DNA from: Histomonas meleagridis
Lineage: Eukaryota > Parabasalia > Tritrichomonadida > Dientamoebidae
Assembly (NCBI GenBank): GCA_020186115.1
Contig: WSYJ01000150.1
Coordinates: 47,501-111,500, forward strand
Length of the DNA stretch: 64,000 bases
Direction of reading: 5' to 3'
Shown: positions 42,804 through 53,471 of the stretch, piece by piece
How positions within the stretch are numbered: the stretch's first letter is position 1
Layout: each line of letters opens with the position of its first letter
Position numbers and translations under genes: made by a program
Notes under the pieces: generated by a model
Told to the model about the DNA's origin: nothing
Databases searched by the model: none
Seen by the model: only the letters and a program-made list of their open reading frames with translations

Positions 42804-43500
42804 CTTAGAAAAGTTAGAGATGCACAAACATATGGATGGACAGTCAAAAAACAAGATCCTTATCAAGTAGCATATATGGAATATTTACAATCGAAGTATG
42901 GTAATCCTACAAAAAGAAAACAATATGTAGCAGATGGAAATGAGATTAAATCTTTCAATGAATGGTTAAATAGTGAAGTAAGAGAAGTAAGTTATTCAAA
43001 ACCATCTGATGATCCAATTGTTACATATAATCCTGCATATAATGACTTTAGGGCACAAGTGAAAACGGCTAATGATAACTTTCATAGAGATACTGGTGTT
43101 ATGAATATATATAAATTACATAGTACTCCAAGAATAAGGTCAGCAAATGCAGTATTTACTAGTTTACTCGTTAAAGATGCATATTCTGAATTCACTGATA
43201 GTTTTATAAATAATAGTTAATATCTTGCAAAAATTAAAGGTTATTGTCCAATGCTTCAACTATTATCTGCACTATTTAAATCAATGATTATTCCTACAGT
43301 AGAAGTTATATTACAACAACATAATATTCCAGATATTGCAACAGGTAAAAAAAAATAAAATGCCAGAGACAGGTGAAAGTTATTATTCAACTGCTTGTAA
43401 AAAAGTTGTAACTGATATGATAAATGACCCTAATATTAAAAAAAATTGGTTGCCGAAATCAAAAATTATGTAAAAATATAAATTGATGTACCTATTGCAC
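42803..43500 (+). pseudogene. Unknown gene relic, truncated by the MULE terminus
   Basis: The frame is open directly from the MULE end through ATG 42876 to a TAA at 43218, and stays readable beyond it in the same frame to 43358 (YLAKIKGYCPMLQLLSALFKS). A second frame then continues (MPETGESYYSTACKKVVTDM, from about 43361). The encoded protein is polar, with AYMEYLQSKYGNPTKRKQY and NPAYNDFRAQVKTANDNFHR. I cannot name the family. It looks like the interrupted target gene of the second MULE, now decayed. Confidence 0.45.
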
Positions 43501-43551
43501 TAGAAGGTCAGTAAGTTAATAAACACAAATTTATAAAATCATTGTTTTTTT

Positions 43552-43830
43552 ATGATTAAGATTAGTGATTTCTCACCCCATGTAGGGAAGAATAATACTG
43601 AACATAATAGTTCTAGTGCTAATTGTAAAGTTATTATTAATAATAACAATAGTGAAACACCAGCACATTATCCTGAAGTTAATGAAGAAACATCAAAAAT
43701 AATTACAAGAGATACTGAACTTAATACTGATAATGCTAGTGCTTTATATAAACATATAGCTTTAACATTTAGTGCAATATTAAAAACAAATAATATGAAA
43801 TTAATAGCAAATTTAATAAAAGATGATTGA
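43552..43830 (+). CDS. Hypothetical 92-residue protein
   Basis: The frame is open from ATG 43552 to TGA 43828, with a low-complexity Asn/Ser/Glu-rich N-terminal half and a helical C terminus (LYKHIALTFSAILKTNNMKLIANLIKDD). No domain is recognised. It may be the tail of the decayed gene just upstream rather than an independent gene. Confidence 0.25.
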   Translation: MIKISDFSPHVGKNNTEHNSSSANCKVIINNNNSETPAHYPEVNEETSKIITRDTELNTDNASALYKHIALTFSAILKTNNMKLIANLIKDD

Positions 43831-43834
43831 TAAA

Positions 43835-44475
43835 ATATCTTGTCATCTCTCTTGTAATACCTGTAATTGGTATAACTTCCCAGTTTAAATCATTGTTCAC
43901 TTGTGTTCCATCTATATATAACACATCTCCATAATTGATCAAATTATCAATTTCATCATCAATAATAATTAAAATAGCTATTAGTTTAACTTTTTTTACG
44001 TATGTTATTTCATTTACAAAATATGCTTTATTCTATTTTTATACATAATTAATTTTATCTTGATTGGATTCCAAATTCATTAAGTTTTTTTCGATATGCA
44101 AAAGTTGAAATCTGTTGTGTTGTTAGTGTTGCAATTTTTTGTTGTTCTAGAATATCATTTATTTGATAAGATGTTATTACTTCATTAGATAATTTATCTA
44201 TAATTTTTTTTGTTCAATTCATTGTATGTTTATTAGCTGTTATAATTGGTCTTGTTTCATGATAATGCTGTGAACACATATAAGTATACAATATCACTCC
44301 AACATACTCTATTCCATTATCATTAATTATTGAGGTTTCTAATTTCCAATTACAATCTGATTTATTTGTTTTATTTTTTTTACTTCTTCCACCTTTTGAA
44401 CAATGAAATTCACCATATTCTGAAGATAAATATTGTCTACTACTACTGATTTTGAAATCATAATTTAAGAGAATT
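43835..44475 (-). pseudogene. MULE-E transposase N-terminal relic
   Basis: It is read on the minus strand from about 44470. A FAR1/FLYWCH-like finger (GEFHCSKGG ... SDCNWKLET ... YMCSQHYHETRP) comes first, then a helical region (QINDILEQQKIATLTTQQISTFAY), then after shifts the start of the MULE core (YIDGTQVNNDLNWEVIPI, near 43900). The remainder of the core is absent. It resembles the MULE-D subfamily (DGT followed by W.IIPI) more than MULE-A. Confidence 0.65.
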
Positions 44476-45557
44476 TTATAAAATCATTTTCATTATCATT
44501 AATGGAAGCTCTTTATACGCTTCGAAGCGTATTACTCAAGTATTTAAAAATTAAAAATTTTCTCGAAATTAAAAATTGATTCTCGGTCAAAACTTCCATT
44601 TTTGATTGAGTTTAAATGTGAGAACAAAAAAAATAATCGAGTAATTTGAGACTGTTACTATTTTTTTATATATTTCTCGTTTTCGTCTTAATTCATTTTG
44701 AAATTTATTACATTTAATAGTAAAAATGTTTACGATGTATTGCTTAATTGCGCTTTTAGGTTTCTTAATTCTCTTTTGAGAGTTGCTATTTCACTGTCCT
44801 TTGATTCAAAACAATTCTTACTCCTCATTATTATATTAATCAGTCTCTGATGTACCACATTCTAATTCAAAATTCATACAAACTGGTCAGACCCAAACGT
44901 GCTGAATTTATGTAAACCATAGAAAATGATACGGAAATATCAAAAAACGCAGCGGATTCAAATATCATTCTAATATTATAACATTTTTCAAGAGAAAATT
45001 TTTTTATTTAATCGATTTATTATTATTATAATCCAATACACTCATATTATAATATGTGATAAAAACATTATTAGCATAAAAGATAATAAGAGAAATTATA
45101 TAAAAAAGCACAAAATAACGAGAGATAACATTCTTAAAACCGAATAAATGTAAATGAAATTGATCTAACAATGCGCATGATATAACATATAAGAACATAA
45201 TAACATATAAGGTATAATATGTGAGCATGATATAACATAGCACAACTCCATTCAGCACAAGAAAATATAATTCAAAATATAATTTTATTTAAGATAAATA
45301 TCAATGAACCGAATTCAATAATGATTCTGTAATATCATTCCAGTTTAAGTTTAAACGAAGTTTTAAACCATTACTATGACTTATTTGACACATATTACTC
45401 ATTACATTCCTTTTTTCAACAATTATTTCTGTGAATATATATTCATTTGTTACTTATATGGATTTTCATGTGCTGTATTGTCAGATGATGGTTTATTCTT
45501 ACCATAGAAGCAAATAGTCTCAAGATTCACGCAAAGAAATGGATTTTTACTCTTTCC
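44476..45557. other. Gene-free AT-rich stretch
   Basis: No supported gene, RNA or clear repeat. TATAACATA-type words repeat loosely at about 45040-45240. Confidence 0.5.
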
Positions 45558-46146
45558 AATATTTCTTCTTCTTCATTGCAATCAATTACTTTTGTAAACT
45601 TTGTGTTTGCAATTAATTGAACTGCGGCCCTAAACATTTGATTTTGATTGTGAACAACATTCCATCTCCACATTGATTCTGATATATGACTTTGTTTTCA
45701 TTGACTTTGTTTTCTGGGATTCCTTCATATCTTTTATTAATTTTTTTAAGTTCCCTCCAAAGTCTTTCTATCATTTGTTTGTGCGCTTTAGTTTCAGGAT
45801 CAACAAAATTACATGAATGATTCACAGTTTCATGCTCGTAATCATTGTCATCATCAAGAAAGTCATATGCTTTTCAGCAATAAGAAATTATTTTTGTTTT
45901 GGGTAATATATGATTACGAATCTCTTCTTCTAATGTTTCTCTTGTTCGATCAGGTACAACAAAACAAAAAATTTGTCTATCTTCAACGCAAATTCCCCAA
46001 AAGATCCACACTTGATTTAAACCTCGTTAAACATTATATTTTCTTCGGCACATTAAAGTATCATCTATTTGAACAGTTTTACCAGTACCGCCAACAATAA
46101 GACCTTCTAAAGATGAAACATATGCATCACTTGCATTTCTAAATTG
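45558..46146 (-). pseudogene. Second Merlin transposase copy, truncated and frameshifted
   Basis: It is closely related at DNA level to 18235-18811 of the intact Merlin gene and covers roughly codons 128-320. It keeps the second Asp region (damaged) and the HKQMIERLWRELKKINKRYEGIPENK stretch. The first 127 codons, including the zinc ribbon, are missing. A small duplication near 45700 (ENKVNENKV) and other shifts break the frame. No Merlin termini or target duplication were seen around it. Confidence 0.85.
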
Positions 46147-46649
46147 TTATGGACGGACAACATTGGAAATTATTTTATCCCTGTATAAAGTATTGAATTT
46201 CTATATTTTAAAAGAAGCATAAAGTGTTGAGTATTCATGAAACGAAAGGTTTCGATTGTCATATATTGAAAAAGCGAAACTTCATTGATTTTTTTACAAT
46301 TGTTGAAGAGAAATATGCGAATAAAATGTACAATTGTACTGCATCAAGATTGTTTTTATAATATGTTAAAAAGTTATAATCAAAATCTACCAACTTTTTT
46401 AAACATTAATATTATATATATTATTAAATCTTTTGAATAAAAATTAGATAAGCAAAAAATTTTGTATAAGAATGATATTTATTACTCTCAACAATCCGAC
46501 AATGAAAATTCCATCACTAGTTTATATTATTTAACTTCTTGAGATGTTGTCCTTCTTCTCCGAAATTCACCTGTCACTTTCCTATCGTTTTGGCGACGAT
46601 CATTTATTTCATTAAAAAAATTGAATGAAACATTTGAGAATTCCTTACA
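46147..46649. other. Intergenic, no gene seen
   Basis: It separates the Merlin relic from the membrane-protein gene. TCACTTTCC at about 46575 is a weak form of the candidate promoter motif on the other strand, about 70 bp before the ATG. Confidence 0.4.
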
Positions 46650-47096
46650 ATGTTGCCTATTTTGGTTTTTTTCCTCAAAATAAGCTCAAATGAAAATAAA
46701 CCAACCAGATCAGATATGAAGAGACAGTGGAATAGGCCTCAAACCACCTTACGCAAAAATAGTAATATAATAATTCCATCATCATCTCCTGCGCCAACAC
46801 TTGAAATGAAAATAATAGACTCTATATCATCTGACATAATTGCTGTAGATAAATTAGCTCAAGGAGCAATTATCCTTAGTGTTGTTGCACCTATTATTGG
46901 AATATTATCTTTTATACCAATGCTAATCATAAATTACTGTTTGAAAAGGAAAGCCATGAGAAGGCAGCTAGTCCCCTCAGGTACCATAATTACAACCATA
47001 AATTCCAAAGATTTACCAATATCACAAGAAAATGACTCACAAGATCTGCAAGAACCAGAAACACAAAATCAACCAAGTGAATCACAAGATTCATAA
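46650..47096 (+). CDS. Small single-pass membrane protein
   Basis: This 148-residue protein is of unknown family. The N terminus (MLPILVFFLKISSN) is a short hydrophobic stretch that could be a signal peptide or anchor. A strong membrane segment lies at about 72-96 (GAIILSVVAPIIGILSFIPML), followed by basic KRKAMRR, which fits a cytoplasmic stop-transfer. The C-terminal 40 residues are rich in Ser, Gln and Glu and probably disordered. The luminal part carries Ser/Pro/Thr. It could be a surface or endomembrane adaptor. It is convergent with the RRM gene, with a 106-bp gap. Confidence 0.6.
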   Translation: MLPILVFFLKISSNENKPTRSDMKRQWNRPQTTLRKNSNIIIPSSSPAPTLEMKIIDSISSDIIAVDKLAQGAIILSVVAPIIGILSFIPMLIINYCLKRKAMRRQLVPSGTIITTINSKDLPISQENDSQDLQEPETQNQPSESQDS

Positions 47097-47202
47097 AATT
47101 TTAAAATATAATAAACATGTTTTGTAAATTCAATTTAAACATTGTTTTATTGACAAGATGATAAATTACAGTTACCAACCTGCTACCAAAACACATATTC
47201 CT

Positions 47203-47856
47203 TTAATTTACCCACTTTAGTTTTGTTTCACCAGTAATGATCTCATTATTGGAATCATTATTGGGACAATATAAGAATTTATCTGATACCGGAGTGACAC
47301 AACAGTTCACACTTCCGATTATAAAATTACTGTCTTCATAGAAACGTTTTACTGCTCTGAGATCGTAAAATTGAATGATAAATTCATTATGATTAATTGG
47401 TACAATTTGTCGTACCTCACCGACGGATTTCATGGCACTAGTTATTTCTTCTTTTGTTAAGTTCAAATTGACTTTTTCATCTGGGGATTTTATATAAACA
47501 GAAAAGCAATTCTTTTCGAGAGTTTCATGTGAAGACAGATCAACAAAACTATAACGAAGCTTGTAGCCACTTATTTCAAAATCAGGACCATAGTAAACAA
47601 GTTGTGCTGCTGATCTGACGTCATAATACGTAACTATAAGTTTGGTATTACTTGGTTGGAATTTGGTGCTTACGACCTTGCCAAATTGGGAAAGATATTG
47701 TTTAATGAACTCAACATTAAATCCAACTGGTGATGTAACCAATACTTTATTGGTGACAAAGTTTGAAACTAATGTGGGTTTAGGTAGGCGGTGAATACGA
47801 ATGTAAAGTTGTCTTTCGACTTTCGTCTTGTATGAAATTTGATCTGGACCAATCAT
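47203..47856 (-). CDS. Tandem RRM RNA-binding protein, Mei2-like
   Basis: This 217-residue protein has two RRM folds. The first (about 30-105) includes VGFNVEFIKQYLSQFGKVVSTKF and LIVTYYDVRSAAQLV; the second (about 120-195) includes EEITSAMKSVGEVRQIVPI and FIIQFYDLRAVKRFYED. The YDVR/YDLR form of the RNP1 region is typical of Mei2-like RRMs, which bind RNA in meiosis and differentiation in other eukaryotes. A TTG seven codons upstream is not a likely eukaryotic start, so ATG at 47856 (MIGPDQISYK) is used. It is divergent from the TPR gene across 364 bp. Confidence 0.8.
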   Translation of the reverse strand: MIGPDQISYKTKVERQLYIRIHRLPKPTLVSNFVTNKVLVTSPVGFNVEFIKQYLSQFGKVVSTKFQPSNTKLIVTYYDVRSAAQLVYYGPDFEISGYKLRYSFVDLSSHETLEKNCFSVYIKSPDEKVNLNLTKEEITSAMKSVGEVRQIVPINHNEFIIQFYDLRAVKRFYEDSNFIIGSVNCCVTPVSDKFLYCPNNDSNNEIITGETKLKWVN

Positions 47857-48220
47857 CTGTGGTGTTAAAACCGCCAATGAAGATAAATCTAGTATTTAAG
47901 AAAAAATTAACGTTTTCATATTTAAATTTTTCAAAGAAATTTATCAACCTACTTTGATACTAAAAAATTAAACAAAATAGGCAAAAATACAAAAAATAAT
48001 TAAGTAAATCACAGATGTATGAAAGAGAGAGATAAAATGAGAAATGAAACTATGTGTGTATATTGCCTTATTTAGTGATAAAAACGAATTTTTTTGGCTT
48101 ATATGGAGATTTTTGTGATAAGGGAAGACAGATTTTCGAAATATCCTTTATTCATTGAGATAAGTATACTTAACTTAAATTAACCCTGAAATTCCTTGGT
48201 ATTTCTTCCAAACTTTTACA
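47857..48220. promoter_or_regulatory. Divergent intergenic region
   Basis: It holds the 5' regions of the RRM and TPR genes. It is AT-rich; no clear AAAAAGTG copy is seen, so promoter elements here are not resolved. Confidence 0.35.
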
Positions 48221-50755
48221 ATGATTGAAATTGAAACAAACATAGTCAATTTTCAGATGGAGGTATCTTCAATCGAAAAATTAAAACAATTTATTGAACG
48301 TGATCAAGCATCCTATGCAATTGAATTTTATACAGACAACCTCCAATCAGAAGAAAATAAAGACAGGCAAGTAGCATTCTATTTAAATCGTGCTTTAGCT
48401 AAATTATCAATACAAATGGTATCTTCTTCTATAGCTGATTGCAACTATGCTATTCAAATTGAGCCAACTTCTTTTGCTTATTTAATCCAAGGTGTTGCTT
48501 ATTTGTGGCTTGGTGATGATTTTAATTCTGTAAATTCATTGCAAAAAGGGCTCGATTATGGAGGCCCCATTTCGTATTATACATTAATGCAATGTTTAGT
48601 TTGTAATCATAATCTTCGCACACATTTATATTCATTTAAATTTAAAGTCAATGACTTTCTAAATTTTATTGACGAATTTGATCCCCATCATATATACGAT
48701 GACAGTGATACACAACATGCGTTTTCAGAGTTACGAAATAATTCATTAAATCATTCCATTGCACATTTTAATGTGATTATATCCAACAACAAGCATAACA
48801 TTCAAGCGTACCGTGGGCGTGGTATTGCGTCTGTCTTAGTTGGTCAATGGAAACGAGCGATTGATGATTTGACGATAGTTATTGATTCACAAATTGACAT
48901 TTCAGAGTGCTGTAAGTATCGTGCCATAGCACATGCTTCATTAGGGCAATACACGTGTGCCATAATTGATTTGTCCACCGCTATCTCACGTAATCCGAAT
49001 GATTTTGAAGCAATTATTGAACGTGCCAAACTTCAAATGCTTCGCCGCTATTTCACTTTAGCTTTAAATGATTTCCGCAGTGTACCTGAACGATATTATG
49101 ACAGCAAGATCTTCACGTTAATTTCGGAATGTTTTTATGCAATTGGAGATATCCCACATGCATCACATTCATTAACATGTGCATTTAATAACAATTCTAA
49201 CGTTGATTATCGTACGTATTATATCTCATATTTAATTCGACGTGATCAAGGTCATATTAAAGAATCGATAACACATTTGATGAAAGCTCTTGAATTAATG
49301 CCATCATTTTTTTTATATAGAACAGCAGCCGATTATATGTATGAATGTGGGAATTATAAAAATTCTGTTTTATATTATAAGAACTCATTAAACTTAAAAC
49401 AAAATGATGCTGATACATTATTAATGTATTCATTATCATTATTACAATCAAGTAATGAATATGAAGCATTAAAAATATTAAAAATTTTAAGTGAAGCTTC
49501 AAATAAGCAAAGTAATGATATTAATATATGTCAAATGAATTATAATAATATTAATGTTGGCGGTGATTTATTTAGTTTTGATAATAGTACTCCATTAACA
49601 TTAAAAAGTTCATTATCGATTTATAAAACATTAATTAATTTAATTAATAATAAAGACAAAGAAATATCTGTAATATTAACAAATGATAATAACGAAATGA
49701 AAATTAAATCTGAAATTAATTTAAATGAATTTCATTTCATAAATAGTAATATACAATATACAAAAATCGAAAAGAAAATGATATCCGATGCTGATAGATT
49801 AGGATTAAAATGTTTACCTTTTGCACCCGAAGTAATTTCGAATCCACGAATTATTCGTTGTTTAGGTTTTAGTGTATTATATTTAACATATCAAATGAAA
49901 AACAATTATTTTATAAATAATAACATTTCTTGGATTGAAGCATTAAAACCTATACAAATCATTATGTCATATGCTGATTTACATAATGATATTAAATGGG
50001 TACATGAAAACAAGAATTACGCTCCTAAATTCTATTTACATCATGGAGAAAGACGTTCGCCACGTTTTGGCGTTGTCATTAAAAACGCTTTAAATATCAT
50101 CAAAAATGATTTCGTGGATGAACTTGAAAATTGTAATATTAATGTTAATGACAACTTCGAAATGACGAAAATCCCAACTTTCGAAAATGTTTATAGTTTA
50201 ATTCAAGAAGATTATATACATTTTGGGAAATGGGATACAAAGTTAAATATCGAATTAGCAACGCCAACAATTCATTTAAATTATTTGGGCGCGAATGGAT
50301 TCGACTTATTTTTAATGCCGCCTCTCGATGAAAATGACTTCAAACAATACACTCGTTTCTTACAAAAAGCTTTTTCACTTCTTTTGGAAAGAACTAATTC
50401 CGAAATGCCTGTGATACTTTCTTTAGTAATCCTCGTAATATGGTTAATGCAACCATTGTCTCATTTCTCAGTAGAATTGGGAAATATAATTTTTCACGCT
50501 TATTTGTTGGCTTCAAGAGATTTGGAAGTCGAAAGATTACCTTCAAGTGAAGGCGAAATGTTCATAAAACAATTCGTCAAACCATCGCTTGAAAATTTGA
50601 ATAAAAATTTGACAAATCATTTGAATGAAAAGGCCGTTAAGGCAAACGTGGATAAAGAAAGTTTGGATTTCTGGAAGAATTTACCAACTGTAGAGAAAAT
50701 GTTCCAGTTGTTGGAGTTCAACGCTGAAAAGGATAATAAAGTTGATGATGTTTGA
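48221..50755 (+). CDS. TPR repeat protein (possibly TTC13-like)
   Basis: This 844-residue protein has about eight TPR units between residues 15 and 430, for example AFYLNRALAKLSIQMVSSSIADCNYAI, QAYRGRGIASVLVGQWKRAIDDLT and CKYRAIAHASLGQYTCAIIDL. An Asn-rich, AT-biased linker follows (to about 530). The conserved C-terminal region (SWIEALKPIQIIMSYAD ... HHGERRSPRFGVVI) recalls the tail of TTC13-type proteins, which fits only by memory. TPRs bind partner proteins; no catalytic site is seen. Two ATGs are close together at the start (48221 and 48257); the first is kept. It ends 36 bp from the convergent Rab gene. Codon use shifts to TTG and richer third positions in the last 600 nt. Confidence 0.85.
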   Translation: MIEIETNIVNFQMEVSSIEKLKQFIERDQASYAIEFYTDNLQSEENKDRQVAFYLNRALAKLSIQMVSSSIADCNYAIQIEPTSFAYLIQGVAYLWLGDDFNSVNSLQKGLDYGGPISYYTLMQCLVCNHNLRTHLYSFKFKVNDFLNFIDEFDPHHIYDDSDTQHAFSELRNNSLNHSIAHFNVIISNNKHNIQAYRGRGIASVLVGQWKRAIDDLTIVIDSQIDISECCKYRAIAHASLGQYTCAIIDLSTAISRNPNDFEAIIERAKLQMLRRYFTLALNDFRSVPERYYDSKIFTLISECFYAIGDIPHASHSLTCAFNNNSNVDYRTYYISYLIRRDQGHIKESITHLMKALELMPSFFLYRTAADYMYECGNYKNSVLYYKNSLNLKQNDADTLLMYSLSLLQSSNEYEALKILKILSEASNKQSNDINICQMNYNNINVGGDLFSFDNSTPLTLKSSLSIYKTLINLINNKDKEISVILTNDNNEMKIKSEINLNEFHFINSNIQYTKIEKKMISDADRLGLKCLPFAPEVISNPRIIRCLGFSVLYLTYQMKNNYFINNNISWIEALKPIQIIMSYADLHNDIKWVHENKNYAPKFYLHHGERRSPRFGVVIKNALNIIKNDFVDELENCNINVNDNFEMTKIPTFENVYSLIQEDYIHFGKWDTKLNIELATPTIHLNYLGANGFDLFLMPPLDENDFKQYTRFLQKAFSLLLERTNSEMPVILSLVILVIWLMQPLSHFSVELGNIIFHAYLLASRDLEVERLPSSEGEMFIKQFVKPSLENLNKNLTNHLNEKAVKANVDKESLDFWKNLPTVEKMFQLLEFNAEKDNKVDDV

Positions 50756-50791
50756 TAGAATAAAAAATAAATTTTTATAAAAATTAATTTA

Positions 50792-51376
50792 TTAGCAGCA
50801 TTTGGTTTCGTCATTGGCTTCAGGTAAACCCGGCTGGATGTTGTTCTTTTTGTGGACAAATTGGTCACCTTGGTGATAAACTGTATCCGCAACTTTTTGA
50901 AATAGAAAATTGATGTTTCGGCCTGTAACAGCAGAGGTAGGAAAGAAGGAATAGCCGTGGTCTTGTGCAAATTTTTGGCCCATTGATATCTCAACAACAA
51001 TATTATCTTCAAGATCAACTTTGTTACCTACAATAAAAATTGGTATATCAACACCAGCTGTTTCTTGAAAGGAAGTAATCCAAAATTGCAATGAATTAAA
51101 AGATTCTTGATCAGTAACATCATAAACAAAAATACCAGCGTTTGCATTTCTAAAGTAAACTGGACCAAGTGCTCTATACTTTTCTTGTCCAGCAGTGTCC
51201 CACACTTGAATTTCAACTTCTTCATCGTCAATCTTTTCTTTGTATGTGAAAAATGCAGCACCTATGGTTTCTGAATAATTTGAAGGTTTCTCACCTTTCA
51301 CACGGCGGGTGATGATAGCTGTTTTACCTACACAAGAACTTCCAACTAAAACAACTCTATATTGAGGTTGAGTCAT
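50792..51376 (-). CDS. Rab5-like small GTPase
   Basis: This 194-residue Rab is expected to regulate early endocytic membrane traffic. All G boxes are intact: GSSCVGKT, switch I ETIGAAFF (the GAAF form is Rab5-like), WDTAGQEKYRALGPVYFR, GNKVDLED and TSAVTG. The C terminus ends KCC, a double-cysteine geranylgeranylation signal. An in-frame ATG at 51418 would add 14 residues that overlap the AAAAAGTG motif. The ATG at 51376 (MTQPQYRVVL) sits 22 bp behind that motif, as in other genes here, and is preferred. It is convergent with the TPR gene. Confidence 0.92.
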   Translation of the reverse strand: MTQPQYRVVLVGSSCVGKTAIITRRVKGEKPSNYSETIGAAFFTYKEKIDDEEVEIQVWDTAGQEKYRALGPVYFRNANAGIFVYDVTDQESFNSLQFWITSFQETAGVDIPIFIVGNKVDLEDNIVVEISMGQKFAQDHGYSFFPTSAVTGRNINFLFQKVADTVYHQGDQFVHKKNNIQPGLPEANDETKCC

Positions 51377-51397
51377 TTCAAAATTACAAGTAGATGT

Positions 51398-51426
51398 CAC
51401 TTTTTGAACCTCGCTCAAAAAGTGAC
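51398..51426. promoter_or_regulatory. Inverted pair of AAAAAGTG motifs upstream of the Rab gene
   Basis: CACTTTTTGA at 51398-51407 and CAAAAAGTGAC at 51416-51426 form a 10-bp inverted repeat with an 8-bp spacer. The proximal copy is 22 bp upstream of the preferred start. It is either a core promoter pair or an operator-like dyad. Confidence 0.5.
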
Positions 51427-51879
51427 TTTATTCTCAACTTCTATCATTATAGCATAAAAAAAGATCTATTTAATTAAATAGAAAAGATCTATTTAAAAAA
51501 TTAACTGGGAAAAACGTATGATAAATATTTATTCCTTCACACTCTATACATTTATTTCAAGAAGGAAATTGATTGATTGTTTCACCAATATAGCCAAGGT
51601 CGAAGCCATTTGGATACATTAATTACGAGTTTAAATAATTAATTATTTAAAATTTCATTTTTTTCCAAAACAGATAATCCTTTATACGTTTTATCAAAAC
51701 GGAAGAAGTAAAAAGAAGACAAAAGTTATCGCTTTGGAAAACAATATGGTTTGGAGAAGAAGATTTACTCGAGGGCAAGAGGAAGTCAAAGATTTTCTAA
51801 GAACACAATATATTCTTCCAGGATTAGTTGTTAAAAGAAAACAACTTTGTAATATTGTCTTCAAAAGGACAGGTGGAAA
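51427..51879. other. Intergenic, no gene seen
   Basis: AT-rich with purine-rich patches (51695-51790). Frames here are antisense to the end of the Rep relic and are not supported as genes. Confidence 0.4.
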
Positions 51880-52252
51880 TCTAATTGCAGTAGCTTTACA
51901 AAAGTCCCCTTCCTTCTTGCAATAATTAATATTTTGTTCTCTGTTCCTTTTGCAAAATCTAAATATGCTCTAGCAAATCAGCTTAAAAATTTTTTCACTG
52001 TTCTTTTATAAACTCTTGAATTGAAATTTATATGACCCAGTAAGTGCAATGTACCTGTTCTTGGAGCACGTTCAATGCCAATCATCATATATCGTATTAT
52101 ATCTAAAGTCATTTGTGGTGGGTTCATGAATATTTGTTCATCTTCAATTGATTGAAAGTAAATACCCAACGGTTGGATCCTGGGTTCATATTCCTAATTA
52201 ACCTATTGATAATTATCCTGTTCTTGACCTTGACCTTGTTGATTATGTTTCA
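51880..52252 (-). pseudogene. CRESS-type Rep relic no. 2 (N-terminal endonuclease)
   Basis: It is read on the minus strand from the ATG at 52252. A short Gln-rich leader with stops is followed by HUH motif I (NRWVFTFNQ, near 52180), then in another frame motif II (GTLHLLGHINF, near 52045) and a VKKFL helix. After a further break comes motif III with its YCxK (NINYCKKEGDF, near 51930). The helicase domain is absent. The order I-II-III is diagnostic of CRESS Rep endonucleases. No origin-like block was found near it. Confidence 0.75.
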
Positions 52253-52429
52253 TTTTATGAAAATGAATTTCTTTCTGTATCCGATTATTTTCAATTGAAA
52301 TTTTATTTTATAATTTGATATTTCAAATGCAAGTAAATATGAAATCCTTTATTCAAAGGGAGGAAATACATCTGAGGCGTGCATGATAGAATACTTAAAA
52401 TCACTGCGCAAGGGGAAAGGAAAAAATAA

Positions 52430-52790
52430 ATGTTTGCTTATATGTGTGATCGATATAAATCACATATAACAAAAGCTGTTGAAGAAGAAGCTGAAAATAA
52501 TCAAATTGAGCTGATATTCATCTCAACATCTGCTACTGAAAAGTTTCAACATCTTGATGTCAGGGTTCCAATTTTGACGATTTTTTGTGAATCCATTTAC
52601 AAAAGGAGAAGCAGCTGATTTGTTTCTAAAATGTTGGAAAAAATTACGCAAAAATATTATGAATGCATGACACTTAATAGATCCAATATATGAAGAAGAT
52701 AATGACGATGATGATGGTTCATCTGATGAAATTTTTTTTAATTGCAAATCTGTAGAAAATGAAAATATTAATGCGTTTGATGAATTATAG
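52430..52790 (+). pseudogene. Pogo/Tigger-type transposase C-terminal relic
   Basis: The segment CDRYKSHITKAVEEEAENNQIELIFISTSATEKFQHLDV matches the end of the DDE_1 core of pogo/Tigger transposases (a D-N-x-x-x-H-I opening, hydrophobic strand, then the PxxTxxxQPLDV box). After a stop and shift the following helix (FLKCWKKLRKNIM) and an acidic tail (EEDNDDDDGSSDE) are readable to about 52788. Only the 3' third of a transposase remains. Confidence 0.65.
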
Positions 52791-53240
52791 CTGAAAAATG
52801 AATAATCCTACCAAAGTCGTGAATTTAACGGTCACTGACGATCAAACTTCATATAGCACAAACTTTTAATCAAAATCATGATTTTTTTGATAAGTTATAT
52901 TCAATAAAAAATCTGATAATTGAGAAAAATTATCTGAATAAACTATTAACATTTCTAAAATAATATTCGTATACGAATGTCATTCCGTTGAGTACATAAT
53001 GTAATATTTGAATTGATCTAATATTAAGTCCTCCAAAAAAAATTACTCCATTTTGATCGTTTTTAATTGTAAACTGAGTTCAAAAATCATAAACTCCAGA
53101 AATGATGGAGTATCTTTATTTGATATAGATCCATTCAATTTTCGTACATAAAAAATCAATTTAGTAGCCACAAGAAAAATTATTGTTTTTTATAACACCA
53201 ATTAATCTGTTATGCATTGAGTTAATGATGTCATGAATCT

Positions 53241-53471
53241 CTAATCGACTAATACTTTCCCATGTACTCTCAGGAGAGGAAATAATTTTATTTTCATCTC
53301 AAAAATGTTTTCACCATTTCTTAATTGGTTTCTGATTTTCCGAATAAATGATCTTGAAATGCCTGTTTTTCGGTATATTTGTGTATCTGTACACCCGCGG
53401 ATTATCTCAACCATGACACAATACACATAACTAACTACTTTTTGCCTTTTTTCGACCATGTATTGTGTCAT
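53241..53471 (-). pseudogene. Transposase-type helix-turn-helix relic
   Basis: A 76-codon frame opens with VEIIRGCTDTQIYRKTGISRSFIRKIRNQLRNG, a clear helix-turn-helix of the type found at the N terminus of Tc1/mariner or pogo transposases. No catalytic core follows in frame. The nearby pogo-type relic is on the opposite strand, so the two need not belong together. Confidence 0.45.

Noticed and set aside
51734-51925. 63-codon plus-strand frame
   Set aside because: It is largely antisense to and beside the Rep relic's motif III region; no independent support.
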